Positions 54,563-63,511 of a DNA stretch of 63,766 bases are shown here, piece by piece. Every line of letters starts with the position of its first letter. Position 1 is the stretch's first letter. The stretch is from NCBI GenBank assembly GCA_039918235.1, contig JBDSHZ010000015.1, positions 1 through 63,766 of the forward strand. The letters are read 5' to 3'. This stretch comes from Pseudopedobacter sp039918235 (lineage in GTDB: Bacteria > Bacteroidota > Bacteroidia > Sphingobacteriales > Sphingobacteriaceae). The notes beneath the pieces are model-generated. The model did no database searches. It was not told where the DNA came from and worked only from the letters and a program-made list of their open reading frames with translations. The translations under genes were made by a program, and so were the position numbers.

Positions 54563-55035
54563 ATTTTGATATTTCCAAAACGAGGTATTCTCGAAAAGAG
54601 AAACCCTGATTGGACAAAAGAATTTTATTCGCAGTTTCGGTCTGTGAGGACACAGACCGCGGTTAAGACCCTGATTGGACATGTTGATGGTTTTAAATAA
54701 ATTTTTTGTATGCTCAATATGAATTTTATTCTTTTAACCACGGAGGGCTCGGAGTTCACAGAGTTGTGTGGCTAATTGCCTTTTGGCTCTATTCTTTATA
54801 TACTCTGTGGCTTTGTTTTTTGTTAATAACGGAGCGAACAGCGTTTACTGAGTTGTATTATTTTATTTCCATGAAAAGAAGCATTGATTGAATGTGAAAA
54901 CAATAATTTCTCTGGATTTCGCGTCGTGTTGAACGATAGTGAAACAGCTCACAAATAGGTAATAAATGCCATGAGCAAACCTTGCTTGTGAGACGTTTCG
55001 TTCCTCATCGTGACGAAAAAAGATAGCTTCCCGCT
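54563..55035. repeat. Intergenic region with hairpin and dispersed repeats
   Basis: No supported gene in this 473-base gap. It holds ACCCTGATTGGACA twice (54603-54616 and 54668-54681), a perfect hairpin CGGTCTGTG-AGGA-CACAGACCG at 54638-54659 between them, and a copy of the TTTTAACCACGGAGGGCTCG-type dispersed repeat at about 54730-54765. An open frame at 54706-54891 runs over these repeats and is probably spurious. Confidence 0.65.
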
Positions 55036-57234
55036 TTATTTAATAGTATTCTCCAACATCCAATAACCTAAGATAGAAATCCCTCTTGGATACCAGTAGC
55101 CAATCCAAACATCATCCTTTTTCAGCAAACCATCATTATAAGCATAAGGGCTATTTTTATTCCACTCATAAACATAGGGAGCGGAAGAATGCTTGATGCC
55201 GTACCATTGTGCGGCTACAACATCTGCAACAATGGTTTTACTAAACCAAGTAGTTCCTTCTTGAGTAGTTAATTTAATGCCATAATCAGTGATGCTTTGC
55301 GCATAAGTATCGGCATAATCCTTTTTAAGTACCTCTGCAAGTTGTTTTAGCAATTCAGATTTCGAACCTGCCAATCCTGGCAAAAATAAACCTTCTCCAA
55401 TAACAACAGAACGTTGGTTCCATTTTGGGAAAGTTTCGTCTAAACTTACAGGGATAAAGCCGTATTTCTTTTGCGCTTTTTTTAACGTAGATAAAATAAG
55501 ACTGGCTTCTTTTTCATATTTTGAAGCCTGTTTGTTTCTTAAAAACTCATTGTTTGAAGCCACACCCATGTTTTTAAAACCAGCGCCTTCTCCATCAACC
55601 ACTCCTTTTTTGGTAGCATCAATACTTTTAACTTCTCCTTTATTTGCCAATGCCCTAAACATTTCTGATGCTACAGCGTAGGCACTCATTTGTTTAGCAC
55701 CTAAAAACGTATTTTCTGGCGATAGTTTAAGCGCTTCATTGGCATCATAAGTACTCCATCCGTAAGCTTTGTCTGCTATCCCGTTTCCGTTCGTATCTCT
55801 GTTAACTATCGATTGCATTAAAACATCAACTGTTCCCAACATTGATTTTACAAAGGCATCATCATGGCTAATTTTCCAATAGTAATAAAGTAACAAAACA
55901 AAGGAAGTGTTTTCTTCTAAAGCCATGTGCGGGCCGTAATTATAGTTTGCAGTTTCGCTTACAAAAGGCAAATCACCAACATCATGATATAAATAAGGTC
56001 CATATGCTGCCGCAGTCATTCCTTGTTGATAAGCAGGCTTGTCCTGAGAAGGGTTAGCGTTAACAGTAACTTCCGCTCTGGCGATATAATTTGTCCACTG
56101 ACTTAACTGAAGCTTCAATCGCCATGGGCAAAATATAGCGCTTACCTCAGTTTCATGCGCCACATCCACAGTGCTTAAATGTTTAAACCTTCCTTCTGAA
56201 ACATAAAATCGGGCTTGATCATGCTCATCCAATAAAAAATAGGTGTTTGCCAAATCAGTATGGAAAGTGAGCGCCAAAACCCATTTCTCTTGCGCAGTTA
56301 GATTTCCATCCATTAAACTGTTTTCAAAGTTTTGAGTTGAGCGGATATTTTGCTCAAAATTATCTTCTGCATATTTTAAAACATCATTAATGCTTTTCCA
56401 GTAATGGGTATAGTAAAACCTGAGGTCTTGATTTACACGTCTGTCCTCAATAACCTTGTCATTATTATAAGTTGCATAAACCTGTGTGAATTGTTTGTTA
56501 ACTTTTGGAGCTATGCTGAAATCGTAAAACAAACCACCAAAACCGTCGGTATTAAAAGTTCCGTTTGCAGGAGAATGAATAGCTGATAACGCAAGTTTTA
56601 CATCTTTATCGGTATTGTCCCTAAATAAAACAGTTTGTATGTCATTATTAGGTTTCATAGGTTCCAAAGCCATAAAATTGAAACTTTTCACAGGCGTTTT
56701 AGCAAGCGCTACTTTAAGTTTAGCAACAATATTTTTTTGACTGTTATTTACAACATTTACCTGTAAATAAAAGCCCGGAAATATTTGTGTTTTGATGGCT
56801 GTACTATCTTCTAAATCTTTTGAAGGCTTAAAAGAAGAAATTAAAGTAAAATTCACCTGAATACCTTCTGGAGTTTCTCCAGTTATTTCCATAGATGCCG
56901 GCCCAAACTTAAGTTGCTGGTTCGCTAAATAACTTGCGTTTCTTGGGAGTTTTGTAGTTCTGAAACAATAAAATTTATTGTTTACTTCTAATCCAATCAA
57001 CAAGCCTGTTTGTTCGTCCATATCAAAACCCAAACTGCCTGTTTGCATGCTTTGTTTTTCATTCAATAATGAAAAAGAAAACCGGCTACCTAAACGGGAG
57101 TTGAGCAGTGAAAAATTGGTGCTGTCTGTAAGTTGTGTAGCAATTAAATTAGGATTAACCTTAAAACTTTGTGCACAAATGCTTAAAGAAAAACTAATTG
57201 CCAGAAAGGTAAAAAATGTTTTTTTAGAATTCAT
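55036..57234 (-). CDS. GH52-like six-hairpin glycosidase (beta-xylosidase family)
   Basis: A 732-residue secreted protein (signal ending SLSICAQ). Its middle and C-terminal parts resemble GH52 beta-xylosidases as I recall them: YYTHYWKSINDVLKYAEDNF, VSEGRFKHLSTVDVAHETEV (Glu in the place of the family nucleophile) and GWSTYDANEALKLSPENTFL (Asp in the place of the acid/base), then LGAKQMSAYAVASEMF. The similarity is clear but distant, so family membership should be verified. GH52 is mainly known from Firmicutes. It is the third gene of a minus-strand run with an esterase-like and a lyase-like gene. Confidence 0.6.
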   Translation of the reverse strand: MNSKKTFFTFLAISFSLSICAQSFKVNPNLIATQLTDSTNFSLLNSRLGSRFSFSLLNEKQSMQTGSLGFDMDEQTGLLIGLEVNNKFYCFRTTKLPRNASYLANQQLKFGPASMEITGETPEGIQVNFTLISSFKPSKDLEDSTAIKTQIFPGFYLQVNVVNNSQKNIVAKLKVALAKTPVKSFNFMALEPMKPNNDIQTVLFRDNTDKDVKLALSAIHSPANGTFNTDGFGGLFYDFSIAPKVNKQFTQVYATYNNDKVIEDRRVNQDLRFYYTHYWKSINDVLKYAEDNFEQNIRSTQNFENSLMDGNLTAQEKWVLALTFHTDLANTYFLLDEHDQARFYVSEGRFKHLSTVDVAHETEVSAIFCPWRLKLQLSQWTNYIARAEVTVNANPSQDKPAYQQGMTAAAYGPYLYHDVGDLPFVSETANYNYGPHMALEENTSFVLLLYYYWKISHDDAFVKSMLGTVDVLMQSIVNRDTNGNGIADKAYGWSTYDANEALKLSPENTFLGAKQMSAYAVASEMFRALANKGEVKSIDATKKGVVDGEGAGFKNMGVASNNEFLRNKQASKYEKEASLILSTLKKAQKKYGFIPVSLDETFPKWNQRSVVIGEGLFLPGLAGSKSELLKQLAEVLKKDYADTYAQSITDYGIKLTTQEGTTWFSKTIVADVVAAQWYGIKHSSAPYVYEWNKNSPYAYNDGLLKKDDVWIGYWYPRGISILGYWMLENTIK

Positions 57235-57262
57235 TTTGAAATTTCATGAGATTTATAAATGA

Positions 57263-59179
57263 TTAATTGCTTTTAAAACTAGAAGCAGGTAAACCTTCCT
57301 TATTATAAAGATTTGCTCCTTCCGGATCATCTGCCCAAGCATAACGGACAGCGATAGGGTGAGCAATGTCTTTTGACCAGGCAACAACTTGGTTTCCTAC
57401 TATTTTAGCCTCTGCTTTAACAAAATTCTTTCCATCGGCTGATATTGTGAATTGCTTTAGCTTTTCTCCAGGACAGCTTAAACCCGATCCAATATGACTA
57501 AAGGATATGTAGACCTGATTGCCTGAAATTTTTATGGATTGATAGATTGGACCCGAGTAAACAATTTTTTCATGGTAGGCAATTTTTTCTGCTGCCAAAG
57601 CCAGTCGTTTTCCAACATCTTCTTTATTAGCCGGATGGATATTGTCTTTCTCACCTATGTCATGAATGACCACCATAGCTGTATTTGGCGTTTTTAAAGT
57701 TTTCATTTGCGCTTCCCTAAGTAAAGCCCAGTTGCTAATTGGGGGCTCTATACCTGTTGCCGAATAATTTGCCAGTTGCACATATAAGAACGGTAAAGCT
57801 GGCTGTTGCCAATCGTTACGCCACACATGAATCAATGAGGTTAATAAATCCTGATATTGCTCTGGTTTAGGGATGTTGCTTTCTCCCTGGTACCAAGTAA
57901 TTCCTTTAATGGTGTAATTAGAAAGTGGTTGAATCATCGCGTAATAATAGGCCGTAGGACTGTGTAAGATTAAACCATTTCCTTTTGGCAGTTGTTCAAG
58001 CGTTACACCGGATTTAAATTTCCAAGGGCCAATTAAAGGAATAGCATCTTCAGCAAATTTTATTTGATAATTATTTTCTGGGTTAAACCCGATGCCTGTA
58101 GTGGGGCTAATCAATCTGATGACCAGCTTGTTTTTGCCAACTTTTAAAATGCCAGGAGCGATATCATAAAAACGATCGGTATAACTGCTATTCATTGTCC
58201 CTACTTTTTGTCCGTTCATATAAGTTTCATCCTGAGTAAGCATCATGCCTAAAGAAAGAACTGCCGGCTTTCCTGCTAAATGCGCAGGAATATCTACTTC
58301 AGTTTTGAACCACATAGATCCGTATTTTGGAAAATCAACTTTCTCTCCTAATTTGTTAAGGTCTGCTACTTCTTCCCAGTTAGCTTCTTGATTGTCTGAG
58401 GTTAAAAACCACTTTTCATTAACGCCTTGGTCATCTTCTGCTATTGCGGTATTCCAAGCTTTGGTTTTTAACTGGTGAGCTTTTAAAGTGCGGGCAACCT
58501 CTGCGGTATCTTTAAATCTTTGAGACATTTGATCATATTCAGGGAATTGCTTTAAAGATTCACTATTAACCCAAGACTGGGCCGGAGTACCTCCAACACT
58601 GGAGTTTATAATCCCGATGGGCACTTTATATTTTTCGTATAAATCTTTAGCAAAGAAAAAGCCTACTGCCGAAAAAGATAAAACCGTTTCCGGATTTGCA
58701 CTAACCCAACCTTTATCGCTAGATACATCCGATATCGGGATAAAAGCCATACCTCTATTAACGGTAAATTGCCTAATCATTGGGTAATTACTATTGGCAA
58801 TCACTTCCGTATACTTTGCTTGTATGTTGGGCCTGCCCATTAGTGCCTCCATGTTTGATTGTCCAGCACAAAGCCAAACATCACCAATCCACACATCAAC
58901 AAGTTCTTTTTGATTAATGTGCATTTTAAATGGGCCTCCTGCTGGTTGTGATTGTAATTTAATTGACCATTTAAGGTTGGTACCCGCTTTAGTGGTATAA
59001 ATTTTATTTTTAAAATTTATCTTGATTTCTTCTCCAGCATTTGCCCATCCCCAAATTTTGATCTGTTCATCTCTTTGAAGAACCATTCCGTTGCTTACCA
59101 ACGCTGGTAGCTTAACTTCCGATTTTACAATGAGGCTTAGAATCAGAAAGGAAATCATTAAATAAATCTTCTTTTCCAT
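57263..59179 (-). CDS. Sialate O-acetylesterase-like SGNH hydrolase
   Basis: A 638-residue exported protein with a short signal. The esterase motif CAGQSNMEALMG (Ser nucleophile) and the second block ITWYQGESNIPKPEQYQD belong to the SASA/SGNH family, with a beta-sandwich domain inserted between them (about residues 270-390). Removes O-acetyl groups from sugars; in polysaccharide loci it usually makes an acetylated glycan accessible to other enzymes. The true target need not be sialic acid. Confidence 0.88.
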   Translation of the reverse strand: MEKKIYLMISFLILSLIVKSEVKLPALVSNGMVLQRDEQIKIWGWANAGEEIKINFKNKIYTTKAGTNLKWSIKLQSQPAGGPFKMHINQKELVDVWIGDVWLCAGQSNMEALMGRPNIQAKYTEVIANSNYPMIRQFTVNRGMAFIPISDVSSDKGWVSANPETVLSFSAVGFFFAKDLYEKYKVPIGIINSSVGGTPAQSWVNSESLKQFPEYDQMSQRFKDTAEVARTLKAHQLKTKAWNTAIAEDDQGVNEKWFLTSDNQEANWEEVADLNKLGEKVDFPKYGSMWFKTEVDIPAHLAGKPAVLSLGMMLTQDETYMNGQKVGTMNSSYTDRFYDIAPGILKVGKNKLVIRLISPTTGIGFNPENNYQIKFAEDAIPLIGPWKFKSGVTLEQLPKGNGLILHSPTAYYYAMIQPLSNYTIKGITWYQGESNIPKPEQYQDLLTSLIHVWRNDWQQPALPFLYVQLANYSATGIEPPISNWALLREAQMKTLKTPNTAMVVIHDIGEKDNIHPANKEDVGKRLALAAEKIAYHEKIVYSGPIYQSIKISGNQVYISFSHIGSGLSCPGEKLKQFTISADGKNFVKAEAKIVGNQVVAWSKDIAHPIAVRYAWADDPEGANLYNKEGLPASSFKSN

Positions 59180-59197
59180 AGGATTACGAGTATTAGA

Positions 59198-60295
59198 TTA
59201 ATTTTTAGCTGCATTTAATACGCATTGCCAATTAGCATACTTAGCAGTGTTTTCTGTTAGTTCATTTACTATTTCCAAGTATTTTTTATCAAAATAGCTT
59301 GCCGCCATAAAAACACCAATAGCATTTTTAGGGTTATAATTTGCACCTATTGTGTAACCAGGTTCTTTATTAAGAGCTCTTTGTCTGTCAAATTTCACAC
59401 GACTGTTTACAAATTCTGGATGAGTTTTTTCACCAGTTGCATAAGGGAATAAAAATTCGACGGATTTTTTAATGGAAGAACCTGATGTTGAGCTATAAGA
59501 ATAATAATCAAAGCCTGTAGCTGTTTTAATTATTGTGGCAGAAGCCAAAAAGGGCTCTAAAGTATATTGATGATAGTGCAACGCATCACGCTCTTTAAAA
59601 TCGATACCTGAACCGTCAGCATACAAATTCATGGCTATCTGTTTTTTTAAATTACTATCAACAAACATCTTATATTGATTATCATTCAACAGATAAGCAA
59701 TGTTTGTCAAAATTTTAATCCTGTGTGAATTCCAGTTGTTATAGGTTGATTTCTTTTTAAGGATTGTATGTTGCGTTGCAATTTCCGCAGTTGCAATTTG
59801 TCTAAACCAGCTTTCAATAATTTGTTTTTCAGCAATGTTAATCCCCTCTTTAATTAAGTCATAACCTTCAAAAAGTGGATCTAGCTTGGTTTCATTTATA
59901 GGGTTTCCGGTGGCTTTATTGACGGTTGCCCAAGCATTTATATATGCTAAGCATTTTGTAAAATATTCTTTGTTGTTAGTGATTTTGTAAGTGTATGCCA
60001 ATGCATAAATCTTATTCATATCTGCAAGTGCTTTTACAGTCTCTATTTTCTTAGGATAAGTAGCCAAATGCCCTTCAGATATTATGATATCAATAGGTTG
60101 AGGATTTTGATTGAGTGCAATTTTGGCTTGTTGTTCTATAAACCCAAATGCACTTTGAGCACTACTGTCTGATTGAATTATGGCAACCAATTTTTTTAAT
60201 TCTGTTTTATTTAGGCTTAAAAATTGTCCATTTGCATTTATTGTTGTGCATAATAGCCAACAGCAAGAAATTACGAAATAAACGGCTTTATTCAT
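59198..60295 (-). CDS. Alginate-lyase-fold polysaccharide lyase (PL5/PL38-like)
   Basis: A 365-residue secreted (alpha/alpha) toroid protein with signal ending TINANGQ. The family patterns are YNNWNSHRIKILTNIAYLLN and SGIDFKERDALHYHQYTLEP, the latter with the His/Tyr cluster of the Alginate_lyase domain, as in PL5 alginate and PL38 glucuronan lyases. The PL family cannot be assigned with confidence; a glucuronan- or uronate-cleaving role suits the locus. It is the first gene of the three-gene minus-strand operon and has a candidate LacI site 106 bases upstream. Confidence 0.78.
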   Translation of the reverse strand: MNKAVYFVISCCWLLCTTINANGQFLSLNKTELKKLVAIIQSDSSAQSAFGFIEQQAKIALNQNPQPIDIIISEGHLATYPKKIETVKALADMNKIYALAYTYKITNNKEYFTKCLAYINAWATVNKATGNPINETKLDPLFEGYDLIKEGINIAEKQIIESWFRQIATAEIATQHTILKKKSTYNNWNSHRIKILTNIAYLLNDNQYKMFVDSNLKKQIAMNLYADGSGIDFKERDALHYHQYTLEPFLASATIIKTATGFDYYSYSSTSGSSIKKSVEFLFPYATGEKTHPEFVNSRVKFDRQRALNKEPGYTIGANYNPKNAIGVFMAASYFDKKYLEIVNELTENTAKYANWQCVLNAAKN

Positions 60296-60633
60296 CTAAT
60301 TGTTTATAAGTGGTTTTAATAATCAGCTTTAAGGGAGCGATAAATTATAATTATACAATAGTAGCATAATCTATTTATAAAATGCAATAAAAACATATAA
60401 GTTACCGTACACGAACAAAGAAATTTGTCTTCACATCAGAGTTTTAAAGATAAAAAATTAAAGAAAAATCTATTGTTATTGCTAAAGAGCCAGTTAATTT
60501 TTAAGTGCCACTACAGCAATATTAAAGCATATTTAAATTGCTATAAAATGTATTGAAATTAAATTGAGGGGAATAAATTTAGATTTTTGAGTGAAGTTGA
60601 AGGAATATTTTAGGATTTAATTTTGTTAATCCT
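60296..60633. promoter_or_regulatory. Non-coding region with candidate LacI-type operator 3
   Basis: 338 AT-rich bases with no gene. The only clear element is the motif at 60401-60415 with the adjoining -7-like TTTCTTTG on the minus strand (60416-60423). The remaining sequence to 60633 shows nothing. Confidence 0.5.
60401..60415 (-). promoter_or_regulatory. Candidate LacI-type operator 3
   Basis: On the minus strand TTCGTGTACGGTAAC, differing in one base from operator 1 (TTCGTGTACGTTAAC). It begins directly after the -7-like box of the lyase operon, the same relation to its promoter as operator 1. Confidence 0.6.
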
Positions 60634-61212
60634 TTAATCCAACACCCTTACAATTTTAACAAACCTACCTTCATAATATTTATTTAGAGGAGTAATGGTC
60701 ACTCCGTAAGCCTTCCCTGAAGTAGAATGGATAAATTTTATGCTATCTCTTGTTTGAGTTAAAATGCCCATGTGCCCAACTATTCTTTTAGTGCTATCTG
60801 TACCGGTAAAAAGAATTAAATCTCCAGGAAGTGCCGACTTAAAGTTGATTGTTGTGCCATAATTCGTAAAATCAACTGAGCTCCTTGGTACAGGGAAATC
60901 AAAATGATTAAAAGTATAAGTAATAAATCCAGAACAGTCAAATCCTTTTGATGGATCAATAGAACCGTATAAATAAGGGATGCCAATTAATGTTTTGGCA
61001 AAATCTAACAAAGCATCTCTATTTAATGAAGGGCTAACTTTATTTTCAGTGTGGGGATCGTTAACTTCTAAATTGACTGAGGTAATTACAGCGCTGTCAT
61101 TATTCAAAATAACAGGTGGTAGAGGAGAAACATCATCATTTTGTACTGATGCCGTTTGATGGCCACAAGCGCTAGCTAAAATAAAAAACACTAATAAGTA
61201 CAGATATCTCAT
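60634..61212 (-). CDS. NlpC/P60-family lipoprotein (peptidoglycan hydrolase)
   Basis: 192 residues from the ATG at 61212, the start that gives a lipoprotein signal with lipobox ILASAC (Cys16); an upstream start at 61332 adds 40 unconvincing residues. The C-terminal NlpC/P60 domain has catalytic Cys93 in FDCSGFITYTF and His147 in VGHMGIL, the Cys-His order of cell-wall endopeptidases. It should cut gamma-D-glutamyl bonds in stem peptides at the outer membrane face of the periplasm. Not linked to the sugar locus. Confidence 0.92.
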   Translation of the reverse strand: MRYLYLLVFFILASACGHQTASVQNDDVSPLPPVILNNDSAVITSVNLEVNDPHTENKVSPSLNRDALLDFAKTLIGIPYLYGSIDPSKGFDCSGFITYTFNHFDFPVPRSSVDFTNYGTTINFKSALPGDLILFTGTDSTKRIVGHMGILTQTRDSIKFIHSTSGKAYGVTITPLNKYYEGRFVKIVRVLD

Positions 61213-61357
61213 GATTGTTAAGGCTAAGCTAGAGGAATTAAATTGAAATAACCATAACAATGCCACCTTAGTTTTATTTATAAAATTAAATGCTGATGAA
61301 AGCGTTTGAAATAAAAAATTTATAATTTTCAAACCAATTATTTATCAAAATATAAAG

Positions 61358-61789
61358 ATGAAAAAAGGACTTTTATTAATTTCATTCCTATTTGCAACAA
61401 CGATTATTTTCGCACAATCTGCCGAGGCTATTCTGGGTAAATGGTTCACAAAAGATAAAGATGCACAAATCCAGATTTATAAAAAAGGAGATAAATATTT
61501 TGGTAAATTGGTTTGGCTAAAAAGCCCGAATGATGATAATGGAAAACCTAAAACAGATATTAAAAATCCAGATGTTAACCTAAAGAATAGGGCTATTTTG
61601 GGATTGGAAATTTTGAAAGATTTCAATAATGATGATGGCGAATACGGTGACGGAAAAATATATGATCCAAAATCCGGAAAAATATATAGTTGCATAATGA
61701 AATTGGAAGGAGCTGATAAATTAAATGTAAGAGGCTATATTGGCTTTTCTTTTGTCGGACGAACCGATGTTTGGTCAAGAGTAAAATAA
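61358..61789 (+). CDS. DUF2147-family secreted protein
   Basis: A 143-residue protein with signal peptide MKKGLLLISFLFATTIIFAQ. The mature part, starting AILGKWFTKDKDAQIQIYKK and ending GYIGFSFVGRTDVWSR, has the beta-barrel-like DUF2147 pattern (ILGKW, then GLEIL and DGKIYDPKSGK). Function unknown. Next gene 10 bases downstream. Confidence 0.85.
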   Translation: MKKGLLLISFLFATTIIFAQSAEAILGKWFTKDKDAQIQIYKKGDKYFGKLVWLKSPNDDNGKPKTDIKNPDVNLKNRAILGLEILKDFNNDDGEYGDGKIYDPKSGKIYSCIMKLEGADKLNVRGYIGFSFVGRTDVWSRVK

Positions 61790-61799
61790 AAACGATTTG

Positions 61800-62810
61800 A
61801 TGAAATTTTTTAAAATTTTAGTGATAGCACTGTCATTCTCAAAGTTTACTGTAGCTCAGTCTTTGAATACTATTCCATTAGATAGTGGTAAAAATACCAG
61901 TATCCGCGGAATTTCTGTAGTTGACGACAAAGTTGCTTGGATAAGTGGGAGCAATGGCTGGATTGCCAAAACCAAGGACGCTAAAACTTTTGAATGGCAA
62001 CAGCTAAAAGGCTATGAGAAAATTGATTTTAGAGATATTGAAGCTTTTTCTGATACAGAAGCCATTATTGTAAGTGCAGGTTCACCAGCCTATATTTTAA
62101 AAACTATTAATGCTGGAATCTCTTGGCAGAAAGTTTACGAAAATAGGGATACGTCTATTTTTTTAGATGGAATGGCTTTTTGGAACAAAAAAGAAGGTAT
62201 TATTTTTGGGGATCCTATTGACGGCGTTATGCAGATTTTGATTACCAAAGATGGAGGAAATCATTGGGAAAATATTTCGGACAAGGCTAATATTCAATTG
62301 ATAAAAGGAGAGGCGGGTTTTGCTGCCAGTGGAACAGGTATCAGAACTTTTAAAAATAAAGTATATATCGCAACAGGAGGAATTCAATCTAGGTTATTTA
62401 TTTCGCCAGATAAAGGTAAAACTTGGTCAAATGAGAAAATCCCGATTATTCAAGGGGAATCTTCTACGGGCTGTTTTTCTATTGCGGTAAATGATCAAGA
62501 AGTTTTTGCCGTTGGTGGAGATTATCTTAAAGATCAGTCAATAGAATTGAACTATGCAAAAAGAGAAAATAGCGAATGGATAATGGCTGAGCAGGCACCT
62601 AATGGTTATAAATCCTCGATTGAGATGATTGGTCAAAAAACATTAATTGCTACCGGTACTTCAGGAACAGATATTTCAACAGATGGTGGAATAAATTGGC
62701 AAATGATCAGCTCAAAATCATTTAACGTTTGCCAGAAGGCAAAAAAAGGAAAGCTAATATTATTGGCCGGATCAAAAGGGCAAATCAGCAAATTGAAATT
62801 GAACTATTAG
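61800..62810 (+). CDS. YCF48/BNR-repeat-like secreted protein
   Basis: 336 residues from the ATG at 61800 (a preceding TTG would add one residue). Signal MKFFKILVIALSFSKFTVAQ, then repeated beta-propeller units of the type KTINAGISWQKVY, ITKDGGNHWENIS and ISPDKGKTWSNEK, as in YCF48/photosynthesis-system-II-stability and sortilin-like propellers. Probably a periplasmic binding or scaffold protein; substrate unknown. It converges on cytidylate kinase. Confidence 0.82.
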   Translation: MKFFKILVIALSFSKFTVAQSLNTIPLDSGKNTSIRGISVVDDKVAWISGSNGWIAKTKDAKTFEWQQLKGYEKIDFRDIEAFSDTEAIIVSAGSPAYILKTINAGISWQKVYENRDTSIFLDGMAFWNKKEGIIFGDPIDGVMQILITKDGGNHWENISDKANIQLIKGEAGFAASGTGIRTFKNKVYIATGGIQSRLFISPDKGKTWSNEKIPIIQGESSTGCFSIAVNDQEVFAVGGDYLKDQSIELNYAKRENSEWIMAEQAPNGYKSSIEMIGQKTLIATGTSGTDISTDGGINWQMISSKSFNVCQKAKKGKLILLAGSKGQISKLKLNY

Positions 62811-62833
62811 AAACCCTAGAAGCTATAATTTAG

Positions 62834-63511
62834 CTAAACTGTTAAAAATGGCTTTATTTTCTCCAATGCAAAATTTAACTGCTCTTCTTCAGTAAGGTTG
62901 GTGTTGTCTAAAATAATTGCATTTTCAGCCCTTGTAAGAGGACTTTCTTCTCTTGTGGTATCCTGAAAATCGCGGTGTGCTATGTTTTCAAAGATATCCT
63001 CTAAACTTACTGATTCGCCTTTGGCTTGCAATTCTTTAAAACGGCGCTCGGCTCTTATTTTAGGGTCAGCGGTCATAAACAATTTAACTTGAGCATCAGG
63101 AAAAACTACTGTGCCAATGTCACGGCCATCCATAATGATGTTTTTAGACTTTCCCATTTTTTGCTGTTGTTTTACCATTGCCTGGCGCACTTCTTTTATC
63201 GCAGAAATATTACTTACATTCTCTGACACAGGCATCTGACGGATTTCATCTGAAACCTCTTCACCGTTCAATAGAATATGAGATTGGTAATCTCGGGAAT
63301 GGAAATTAAGATCAATATGGTCTAAAGCATCAATGATTAAATCATGATGAGTCATATCTGAATTATTTCTTAAAAAGTATAGCGTAACAGCTCTGTACAT
63401 TGCACCACTGTCCACATAAATAAAGTGAAGTTTTTTGGCAATAGCTTTCGCAAGGGTACTTTTTCCGCAAGAAGAGTAACCGTCAATGGCTACTACAATA
63501 TTTTTACTCAT
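62834..63511 (-). CDS. cmk: Cytidylate kinase
   Basis: Phosphorylates CMP and dCMP. About 225 residues from the ATG at 63511; a TTG at 63520 would add three residues. P-loop GYSSCGKSTLAK is followed by VDSGAMYRAVTL, GRDIGTVVFPDA and AERRFKELQ, the family's CMP-binding and lid motifs. Cytoplasmic, housekeeping. The 255 bases upstream, up to the window end, hold no supported gene; an ATG at about 63762 may begin the next one. Confidence 0.95.
   Translation of the reverse strand: MSKNIVVAIDGYSSCGKSTLAKAIAKKLHFIYVDSGAMYRAVTLYFLRNNSDMTHHDLIIDALDHIDLNFHSRDYQSHILLNGEEVSDEIRQMPVSENVSNISAIKEVRQAMVKQQQKMGKSKNIIMDGRDIGTVVFPDAQVKLFMTADPKIRAERRFKELQAKGESVSLEDIFENIAHRDFQDTTREESPLTRAENAIILDNTNLTEEEQLNFALEKIKPFLTV

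Noticed and set aside
54706..54891. Small open frame in the repeat-rich gap
   Set aside because: It is composed of dispersed repeat sequence; hydrophobic content arises from AT-rich DNA.
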